A stretch of DNA of 64,000 nt from Gemmatimonadota bacterium (GTDB lineage: Bacteria; Gemmatimonadota; Gemmatimonadetes; Longimicrobiales; Gaopeijiaceae), in contig SLBA01000002.1 of the NCBI GenBank assembly GCA_007126575.1, positions 1-64,000 of the forward strand, in the 5' to 3' direction. The position numbers and the translations under genes are program-made. The notes under the pieces are model-generated. The model did no database searches and was not told the DNA's origin. It worked only from the letters and a program-made list of their open reading frames with translations. Positions 55,785 to 64,000 of the stretch are shown here, piece after piece. Positions within the stretch are counted from its first letter, which is position 1, and every line of letters starts with the position of its first letter.

Positions 55785-57265
55785 GCGCGTGGCGAGCGGG
55801 CGAGCTCGAGCGGCACCTGGCCCGGACGATCCGCGAGGGTGGATGGTTCGCGGGGGGGGAGCCGGTGGTGGTCGCCCTCTCCGGAGGCGTCGATTCGCTG
55901 GCCCTCCTCGACCTCCTCCATGAGGGGCTCGAGGCGGTGGCCCCCGAGCTTCCGCGACTCGAGCTGCACCCGGCGCACTTCGATCACCGCATGCGGGCGG
56001 AGAGCACGGACGAGGCGGACCGGCTCGAGGCCGTCATGAAGCGACGGGGGCTTCCCCTTCATCGGGGTGTGGCCCCGGCCCCCCCGCGCTCCGAGGCCGA
56101 GGCTCGTAGCCTCCGCTTCCGCTTCCTTCGGGGGGTTCGGGACGAGGTCGGAGCGCGCTGGATCCTCCTCGGGCACCACGCCGACGACCAGCGCGAGACC
56201 GTGCTCTTCCGGATCCTTCGCGGAACCGGTATCCGCGGCCTTCGCGGCATGGAGCCGTGCCGGCCCCCCGACCTCCTGCGCCCCCTCCTCGAGGTCGACC
56301 GCGCGGTGATCCGGGCGCACGCCGAGCGACGGGGGCTCGAACCGATCGAGGACCCGTCGAACCGGGATCCGGCCTTCGCCCGCAACCGCATCCGGCACGA
56401 ACTCCTCCCCCTCGCCCGCCAGGTCCATCCCGGGGCGCCCGCGGCGATCCTGCGTCTCTCGCGGCGAGCCCGCGAGGTCGAGGCGGTCCTCGACACCCTG
56501 CTCGGCCCCGAGGTGGACCGTCTCCTCGAACGCGGGGAGATCGCCGCCAACGCCCGCGGGGGCCTCGAGGGTCCGGGCGAGATCCCGGTTGCCCGCGACG
56601 ACCTCCTCTCCTATCCTCCCCCGGTTCGGTCCGAGCTCCTGAGAGCCGTGGCGGAGAGGCTGGGATCCCGCCTCTCGGAAGCCGGAACCGGGGCGGCGCT
56701 TGAGTTTATCAGCGAAGGTTCGAGCGGGGGGGCGATCGAGCTTCCGGGGTCCGTGGTCCTCGTGCGGGACTTTTCACTCCTGCGCTTCCGACGTCGGGTG
56801 TCGGACCCGGGAAGCGAGGGGGAGGCGTCCGAGGCGCTGATCCCCCTCGGGTCGTCCGAAGCCGGATCGGTCGAGCTCCGGCTCGGACGGTCGCTATGGC
56901 GGGTGGTGTGGGGCCCCCGGGCTCCCGGCAAGGGGTCGCAGCCCTCCGGTGCACCCCTTCCGCTCGAGCCGGGCGGTGCGGGTTGGACCGCCGCCTTCCG
57001 TCGCGGGGACCTGCACCCCCCGCTTCGGGTACGGGGTCGAGCGCCCGGAGACCGGGTGCCGCTGGGAAGCGGCCGGAAGAAGCTGAAAAAGCTCCTGGGG
57101 GAGTTGCGGATTTCCCGGGGCGACCGAGATCGACTGCCCCTCCTGGTGGACGGGAGCGGCCTTGTACTCTGGATTCCGGGTCACTGGCGGGCACCGCTCG
57201 CCGCCCCGGACACACTCTCTGAAACCTGGACGATCGGGGTAATTGATGTCGGCGACGGCGCCTGA
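55781..57265 (+). CDS. tilS: tRNA(Ile)-lysidine synthase
   Basis: TilS converts the wobble cytidine of the CAU-reading tRNA-Ile to lysidine. The product of 494 residues has the PP-loop ALSGGVDSLALLDLL near 32-46, HFDHRMRAEST near 67, LGHHADDQRETVLFRILRGTG near 129, and IEDPSNRDPAFARNRIRHELLP near 188. The C-terminal substrate domain ends near RVPLGSGRKKLKKLL. ATG 55781 overlaps the GDPD stop. hpt and ftsH follow in the classic tilS-hpt-ftsH order. Confidence 0.94.
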   Translation: MSAWRAGELERHLARTIREGGWFAGGEPVVVALSGGVDSLALLDLLHEGLEAVAPELPRLELHPAHFDHRMRAESTDEADRLEAVMKRRGLPLHRGVAPAPPRSEAEARSLRFRFLRGVRDEVGARWILLGHHADDQRETVLFRILRGTGIRGLRGMEPCRPPDLLRPLLEVDRAVIRAHAERRGLEPIEDPSNRDPAFARNRIRHELLPLARQVHPGAPAAILRLSRRAREVEAVLDTLLGPEVDRLLERGEIAANARGGLEGPGEIPVARDDLLSYPPPVRSELLRAVAERLGSRLSEAGTGAALEFISEGSSGGAIELPGSVVLVRDFSLLRFRRRVSDPGSEGEASEALIPLGSSEAGSVELRLGRSLWRVVWGPRAPGKGSQPSGAPLPLEPGGAGWTAAFRRGDLHPPLRVRGRAPGDRVPLGSGRKKLKKLLGELRISRGDRDRLPLLVDGSGLVLWIPGHWRAPLAAPDTLSETWTIGVIDVGDGA

Positions 57266-57803
57266 GCAGGTCGCGCACCGCGCGGGAGCGAACACCTTTC
57301 GACACGTGGTCTTCTCGCAGGGGCAGATCGCGACCCGCGTGGCCGAGATGGGAGCGGGCATCAGCGACCACTATCCCGCGTCGGAGCCGCTGCTGGTGTT
57401 GGGGCTCCTCAAGGGCTCCTTTATATTCATGGCGGATCTGGTGCGCACGATTCACCGTCCGCTCCATCTCGATTTCCTCGTGGCGTCGAGTTACGGAAAG
57501 GCGACCGTCTCTTCGGGACGGGTGAATCTGCTCTACGATCCGGACACGTCGTTCGAGGGCAAGCACCTTCTGATCGTGGAAGACATCATCGACAGCGGGA
57601 ATACGCTCAAGCAGCTGCTTCCCGACCTGCGGAGGCGCGGCGCGAAAAGCGTCGAGGTGTGCGCGCTTCTGCACAAGCGCCTGGTGGCGCTCGAGCCCGA
57701 GGCCCGGTGGGTCGGATTCGACTGTCCCGACGAATTCGTCGTCGGATACGGTCTGGATCACGCCGAGGACTTTCGGCACCTCCCGTTCATCGGGAGTCTC
57801 TGA
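57246..57803 (+). CDS. hpt: Hypoxanthine phosphoribosyltransferase
   Basis: Hpt salvages hypoxanthine and guanine to IMP and GMP using PRPP. The product of 185 residues has LLVLGLLKGSFIFMADL near 48, the PRPP loop IVEDIIDSGNTL near 110, and VGFDCPDEFVVGYGLDHAEDFRHLP near 155-180. The ATG start at 57246 overlaps the end of tilS. The length is normal. Confidence 0.95.
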   Translation: MSATAPEQVAHRAGANTFRHVVFSQGQIATRVAEMGAGISDHYPASEPLLVLGLLKGSFIFMADLVRTIHRPLHLDFLVASSYGKATVSSGRVNLLYDPDTSFEGKHLLIVEDIIDSGNTLKQLLPDLRRRGAKSVEVCALLHKRLVALEPEARWVGFDCPDEFVVGYGLDHAEDFRHLPFIGSL

Positions 57804-57861
57804 CATTCGGGGCCGCTAGGCTCCGGCGGGCTCCGGCCCGGCAACCGAATCTGCGTTTCCT

Positions 57862-59891
<2,030 letters not shown>

Positions 59892-59895
<4 letters not shown>

Positions 59896-60857
59896 ACCGG
59901 GCTCCGTCGCGGTGGGACGGGGCGCAGGGTCGGGGGTGGCGGATCCGAGGGGGCGTCCTGCCCCTCGATCGTCCCCTGGTCATGGGGATCCTGAACCTGA
60001 CACCCGATTCCTTCTCGGACGGGGGCGAACTGCCCACGGTGGACCGGGTCCTGCAACGGGCCGAACGCCACCTGGACGAGGGCGCCGCGCTCCTCGACTT
60101 CGGCGGTGAGTCCACCCGGCCCGGGGCGGACGAGGTGCCGGAGGCCGAAGAGATCCGCAGGGTCGTGCCGGCGATCGAGGCGGTCGCCCGCCGCTGGACG
60201 GTCCCGATCTCGATCGACACCCGGCGGTCCGAGGTCGCGCGGGCTGCCCTGGATGCCGGGGCGCACATCGTCAACGACGTGTCGGGGTTCGACTTCGACC
60301 CGGAGCTCGCCGGGGTCACCGCCCGCGCCGGCGCCGGCGCCGTGGTCATGCACATGCGGGGGACCCCGCAGACGATGACGTCCCGGGCGGAATACCCCTC
60401 GCTCATGGAGGACCTGGCCCGTGAACTCGGCGAGGCGGCCCGGCGGGGGCTGGACGCGGGCCTTCCCCCCGAGGCGATCGTCCTCGACCCGGGGCTCGGC
60501 TTCGCCAAGACCGCGTCGCAGAGCCTGCAGATCATCCGGGACCTCGCCGACCTCTCGGAGCTGGGATACCCGCTCCTCGTCGGACCGTCGCGCAAGAGCT
60601 TCCTGGGCGAGGTCCTGGACCGCCCCCCGGCCGGGCGGGTCACCGGCACCGCGGTCGCCTGCGCGCTCGCCCTGCTCGGTGGGGCCCGCATCTTTCGCGT
60701 ACACGACGTGCGGGCCACCCTCGAGGCGCTGCAGGTGGCGACCGCGATCCGCACGGCGGACCCGCAGGAGGGCCGTGGGGTTAATCAGAGAGCGGACTCC
60801 GGTGAGCGTCATCGGGGCGGCTTGACCCCCGGGCGGAAGGCGAGGACGACGAGGTGA
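59892..60857 (+). CDS. folP: Dihydropteroate synthase
   Basis: FolP joins p-aminobenzoate to the pterin in folate synthesis. The product of 321 residues has [15 protein letters not shown] near 31-45, [14 protein letters not shown] near 68, [14 protein letters not shown] near 108, IVNDVSGF near 127, [10 protein letters not shown] near 199 and [10 protein letters not shown] near 230. It carries a C-terminal extension of about 30 mostly hydrophilic residues. ATG 59892 overlaps the ftsH stop; the stop overlaps cdaA. folP-cdaA is a frequent pairing. Confidence 0.95.
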
Positions 60858-61660
60858 ACTGGCTCTGGGAGCAGTTCCGGCTGTTGGGGCCGGGCTGGGG
60901 AGATCTGGTCGAGATCACGATCGTCGCGATCCTGACCTACCGGATCCTCCTGCTGCTGCAGCGCACCCGGGCGATGCAGATGATGCTGGGAGTCGGGCTT
61001 CTCGTCGGGTTCTATGCCCTGGCGGTCGTTCTGAACTTCGAACTCATCCGGACGGTGCTCGAGACACTCTTCCAGTACGGGGCGATTGCGGCGCTGGTGG
61101 TGTTTCAGCCCGAGTTGCGGGCGGCCCTGGCCCGAATGGGGCAGAGCCAGTTCTTCCGGATCTTCATTAAGATCCAGAGCCGCGAGATCGTCGACGAACT
61201 GGTCGAAGCGGTCGAAAAGCTCTCGAGGACGAGTACGGGGGCGATCATCGCACTCGAACAGGAGGTCGGGCTGGACGAATATGCGCAGACGGGGCGACCG
61301 GTTCAGGCGAAGGTCTCGGCCGATCTTCTGACCACGATCTTCACCCCGTACTCGCCGCTGCACGACGGAGCAGTGATCATCGCCGGGGACTCGATCAAGG
61401 CGGCGGGAGCGATCCTGCCACTGACCCAGACTCCCCTGGCGGACAAGTCGCTCGGCACCCGCCACCGGGCCGCGATCGGTCTGTCCGAGGAGTCCGACGC
61501 CTTCGTCATCGTGGTCAGCGAGGAGACCGCCCGCATCTCGATCGCGCGGCGCGGTCACCTGGAACTCGGGGTCACCCCCGAGCAGCTCCGGGAGGCCCTC
61601 GAGGGGGTGGAGCCGGAAGGCTCGAAGTCCTCGTGGCTTTCCTCGGTGAAGGGATCGTGA
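60854..61660 (+). CDS. cdaA: Diadenylate cyclase CdaA
   Basis: CdaA makes the second messenger c-di-AMP at the membrane. The product of 268 residues has three N-terminal hydrophobic helices (about 15-85). The DAC domain has LHDGAVII near 172 and the RHR motif LGTRHRAAIG near 202. The usual CdaR (YbbR) regulator and glmM do not follow; the exbB operon starts about 140 bases downstream. GTG 60854 overlaps the folP stop. Confidence 0.95.
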   Translation: MNWLWEQFRLLGPGWGDLVEITIVAILTYRILLLLQRTRAMQMMLGVGLLVGFYALAVVLNFELIRTVLETLFQYGAIAALVVFQPELRAALARMGQSQFFRIFIKIQSREIVDELVEAVEKLSRTSTGAIIALEQEVGLDEYAQTGRPVQAKVSADLLTTIFTPYSPLHDGAVIIAGDSIKAAGAILPLTQTPLADKSLGTRHRAAIGLSEESDAFVIVVSEETARISIARRGHLELGVTPEQLREALEGVEPEGSKSSWLSSVKGS

Positions 61661-61678
61661 GACGTTACGAGTTCGTGT

Positions 61679-61707
61679 TTGACACTGCCGGGGATGGCGG
61701 ATACATT
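61679..61707 (+). promoter_or_regulatory. Promoter of the exbB-tonB operon
   Basis: A consensus TTGACA -35 (61679-61684), 17-base spacer and TACATT -10 (61702-61707) are visible in the gap after cdaA. The leader to the exbB start is about 90 bases. No Fur-like box was recognised. Confidence 0.7.
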
Positions 61708-61802
61708 GGCGGCTTCAATCCCCGAATCCAACAATCCTGTGTGTACGCTGGGAGCGGGCGGGCCGACCCGCCTCCGAGCCTGAGTGAGAAAAGGAGCCCG
61801 GT

Positions 61803-62591
61803 TTGAACGGTTTCGAGTACAATCTTCTGACCCTTTTCGCGGACGGCGGTCCGATGATGTACGCGCTGCTGCTCTGTTCGCTGGTGGCGCTCGGCGTGAC
61901 GATCGCGAAGGCGTGGACACTCTGGGTCGCCCATCGTGACACGCAGAGGATCCTGGACGAGGTGAGGGAGTTGAGCGAGGCGGGCCGGTTCCGTGAGGCG
62001 ATCCGTCTCACGAGTGAAACTCCGGGTCCCGCGGCGGCAATCCTCCTCGCCGGACTCCGCCGGATCGAAAAGGGGCGTGTCCACGAAAACGAGATCGAGC
62101 AGGCGATCAACACCGCCGGTACGATCGAGCTGGGCTTCCTGGAGCGGGGACTCGTGATCCTGGCGACGGTCGCGAACGTCGCCCCGCTGATGGGCTTCCT
62201 GGGGACGGTGGCCGGAATGATCATGGCCTTCGCCTCGATCGAGGAGATGGGCAACGTGGATCCCTCCGCGGTGGCGGCCGGAATCAAGGTCGCCCTGCTG
62301 ACCACGGCGACCGGGCTCCTGATTGCGATTCCCGTCAACGTGGCCTACAACTTCTTCGTGACCCGGGTCGACAAGCTGATCATGGACATGGAGCAGGGGA
62401 CCCAGCAGCTCCTCAACCTGGTGTGGGACATGGAACAGGACGGGCGCCTCGAGGTGATCGATTCCCGGGTCCCGGTCTCGGCCGGAGGCGGCATGCGAGG
62501 CCCGGTCGACCAGGTGTCACCGACGGCGAGTCCCCCGGCACCGGACCTCGACAGCGACTCCGACGTGCACCCCTCGGACGCCGGGGAGTGA
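61803..62591 (+). CDS. ExbB/TolQ-family proton channel
   Basis: This is an inner-membrane proton channel of 262 residues that powers TonB or Tol. Three transmembrane segments lie at about 17-37, 118-140 and 158-182, with the family core (TVANVAPLMGFLGTVAGMI near 122) and the motif GIKVALLTTATGLLIAIP near 160. TTG 61803 is preferred because AAAGGAG lies 5-6 bases upstream and an N-terminal helix precedes the first membrane segment. It is the first gene of an exbB-exbD-exbD-tonB operon. Confidence 0.92.
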   Translation: MNGFEYNLLTLFADGGPMMYALLLCSLVALGVTIAKAWTLWVAHRDTQRILDEVRELSEAGRFREAIRLTSETPGPAAAILLAGLRRIEKGRVHENEIEQAINTAGTIELGFLERGLVILATVANVAPLMGFLGTVAGMIMAFASIEEMGNVDPSAVAAGIKVALLTTATGLLIAIPVNVAYNFFVTRVDKLIMDMEQGTQQLLNLVWDMEQDGRLEVIDSRVPVSAGGGMRGPVDQVSPTASPPAPDLDSDSDVHPSDAGE

Positions 62592-62711
62592 CCGGAGCGC
62601 GAATGACCTGACACGGGCGCGGATCCCGAAGCGGGTCCGAGGCCGGAACTTCGACGGTTGGTACCCGGTATCAACCCTTACAAGACCATCGCTGGAGATT
62701 GGAGAGATTAC

Positions 62712-63134
62712 GTGGCGATCCTGAGCAAGAAGACCAAGGTCAGTGACGAGATACCTTCCTCGTCCATGGCGGACATCGCGTTCCTCCTGCTGATCTTCTT
62801 TCTGGTAACGACGGTGTTTCCCAAGGACCAGGGGCTGCAGATCGTGCTGCCCGAGGCCCAGGAAGAGGTCGAGGTGTCGCAGCGCAACATCCTGCACATC
62901 AACATTCAGACCGACGGTTCCGTCCTCTACCGACGGGGCGACAGTCAGCAGGAGACACGGGTCGCCCCCGCCGCGATGGAGGACATCTGGCGGATGGAAG
63001 TGGCGCAGAATGAGAACCTGATCGCCGGTGTGCGCACGCATCCCGAGGCCCAGCACCGCTACATGGTGCAGGTGCTCGATGCGCTGCAGACCGCCGGCGC
63101 GACCAGAATTTCGCTCCAGATGGGAGAGGGTTGA
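62712..63134 (+). CDS. ExbD-family biopolymer transport protein (first copy)
   Basis: This 140-residue ExbD/TolR protein has a basic N-terminal stretch, one transmembrane segment with the channel aspartate in SMADIAFLLLIFFLVTTVF (about 19-37), and a periplasmic domain. GTG 62712 has GGAGAGAT about 7 bases upstream and gives a start matching the second copy. An upstream TTG at 62658 is less likely. Confidence 0.9.
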   Translation: MAILSKKTKVSDEIPSSSMADIAFLLLIFFLVTTVFPKDQGLQIVLPEAQEEVEVSQRNILHINIQTDGSVLYRRGDSQQETRVAPAAMEDIWRMEVAQNENLIAGVRTHPEAQHRYMVQVLDALQTAGATRISLQMGEG

Positions 63135-63136
63135 CG

Positions 63137-63586
63137 ATGCCGCTCAGGAATAGTGGGCTCGAGCGAAAGTCGAAGGCGTCTGACCAGATTCCGAGTTCTT
63201 CTCTGGCCGACATCGCCTTCCTGCTCCTGATCTTCTTCATGGTCACGACGGTGTTCCGCCAGGAGAGGGAGCGCCCGATCGAGTGGCCTTCGGCGCAGGC
63301 CACGGAGCAGATCGACGAGAAGCGCCAGAACATCATGTACATCTGGATCGAGCAGGACGGAGGGATCTTCATCAACGATCAGCCGGTCGCGATGTCCGAT
63401 GTCTCCAGTCTGGTGGCGCCCGCCTGGATCGACTCCCAGCGGCGGCTGCGCATTTCACTGCGAGCCGACGCACGTGCCCCGTACCGCTTCGTGGACGGGG
63501 TGATGGAGGAGATCAAGGCCGGAGGAGCCATCTACGTGGTATTCGCCACGGATCTTGAACGCCGTATGGCAAGGGAGAGACGATGA
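63137..63586 (+). CDS. ExbD-family biopolymer transport protein (second copy)
   Basis: This second ExbD/TolR protein of 149 residues parallels the first: KSKASDQIPSSSLADIAFLLLIF with the channel aspartate near residue 26, then a longer periplasmic domain with WIEQDGGIFINDQPV. ATG 63137 has GGAGAGGG upstream. Paired ExbD subunits are common in Bacteroidota-type Exb systems. The stop overlaps tonB. Confidence 0.9.
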   Translation: MPLRNSGLERKSKASDQIPSSSLADIAFLLLIFFMVTTVFRQERERPIEWPSAQATEQIDEKRQNIMYIWIEQDGGIFINDQPVAMSDVSSLVAPAWIDSQRRLRISLRADARAPYRFVDGVMEEIKAGGAIYVVFATDLERRMARERR

Positions 63587-64000
63587 GTACTGAGCCCCAA
63601 ACCCAGGCACCGGAGGAGGAGCTTCCTTTCGAGACCGCGAACGATCGCTTCAAGCGGTCATTCGGATCGTGGTTCTGGGGGTCCATGACGGCCGCAGTGC
63701 TGCTGCATGCGGCGGTGATGTTCCTCTTTCCGAACATGTCGACCGCGGACGTTAGCTTCACGATGGACGAGTTCGAGGTCATGGACCTGCCACCGGAGAT
63801 CGAGATTCCGCCTCCGCCCGAGCAGATTCAGCGCCCGGCCAACCCCGTCGTGACCGACGCGCAGATCGACGAGGACATCACGATCGCGCCGACGACCTTC
63901 GAGGATAACCTCCCGGACGATCTGCCTCCGCCGCGCAGCGACGGTGGCGCCGACCTGTCCGAGCAGCCGCAGTTCACGCCACACGACGTGAGTCCGCGAA
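63583..64000 (+). CDS. tonB: TonB-like energy transducer (3' end outside window)
   Basis: This is the N-terminal 139 residues of a TonB-family protein that runs off the window. There is a cytoplasmic leader of about 30 residues, one transmembrane anchor (about 35-52, SMTAAVLLHAAVMFLF) and the start of a Pro/Glu-rich periplasmic stalk (LPPEIEIPPPPEQIQRP). ATG 63583 overlaps the second exbD stop. The C-terminal receptor-binding domain is not visible, so the call rests on the anchor, the proline-rich stalk and the operon. Confidence 0.8.
   Translation, partial: MSTEPQTQAPEEELPFETANDRFKRSFGSWFWGSMTAAVLLHAAVMFLFPNMSTADVSFTMDEFEVMDLPPEIEIPPPPEQIQRPANPVVTDAQIDEDITIAPTTFEDNLPDDLPPPRSDGGADLSEQPQFTPHDVSPR

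Overview
The window is 64 kb of very GC-rich, gene-dense chromosome carrying almost entirely core housekeeping genes. No insertion sequence, prophage, CRISPR array, plasmid function or defence island is visible. The gene content is that of a diderm bacterium: LolA, Lnt, an ExbB/ExbD/ExbD/TonB cluster and an outer-membrane-type beta protein. The Bacteroidota-like myo-inositol-phosphate synthase next to a CDP-alcohol phosphatidyltransferase, -10 boxes of the form TAnnTT, and frequent GTG/TTG starts suggest a member of the FCB group, most likely Gemmatimonadota. That assignment is an inference from gene content and composition, not from a marker search. All genes but one are on the + strand; the exception is a small hypothetical gene at about 25.3-25.75 kb.

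Layout. 0-8.2 kb: ftsK (entering from the left edge), lolA, rimO, hemL, a small outer-membrane-type protein and a divergent lnt. 8.2-14.2 kb: a ferritin-like protein, a terminator/promoter junction, rpmE, prfA, prmC, a YlbF-family protein, an inositol-lipid gene pair and tmk. 14.2-22.1 kb: a carboxy-terminal protease, a TauE-type exporter, an asparaginase fused to a carboxymuconolactone-decarboxylase-like domain, obg, dprA and a HemW-like protein without its radical-SAM cysteines. 22.1-25.3 kb: hrcA, dnaJ, prmA. 25.9-35.9 kb: HIT protein, YqeY, mutS2, dnaG, zinc-ribbon coiled coil, recJ, rsmD, coaD, pta. 36-38.5 kb: a three-gene partner-switching module (STAS antagonist, HATPase kinase, GAF-PP2C phosphatase). 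38.5-41.9 kb: rsmA, rex with a perfect Rex operator over its own promoter, a DEDDh exonuclease and an MBL hydrolase. 42-49 kb: thiolase, a membrane protein, 3-hydroxyacyl-CoA dehydrogenase, acyl-CoA dehydrogenase, a leucine-type dehydrogenase, glyA and small conserved proteins. 49-54 kb: NAD(P)HX repair, thiL, plsC-like, eno, ftsB-like and tRNA-Met. 54.3-64 kb: a hypothetical protein, GDPD, tilS, hpt, ftsH, folP, cdaA and the exbB/exbD/exbD/tonB operon, which runs off the right edge.

Many neighbouring genes share a 4-base stop/start overlap (ATGA, GTGA or TTGA), so long co-transcribed and translationally coupled units are likely. Six promoter candidates share a TTGAC-like -35 and a TAnnTT-like -10. 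Two of them (rpmE and thiolase) are built into the terminator hairpin of the preceding unit.

No complete new system stands out. The items most worth a second look are the asparaginase/CMD fusion, the cysteine-less HemW-like protein in the hrcA-dnaJ neighbourhood, the inositol-lipid gene pair, the Rex autoregulatory site, and the overlapping terminator/promoter junctions.
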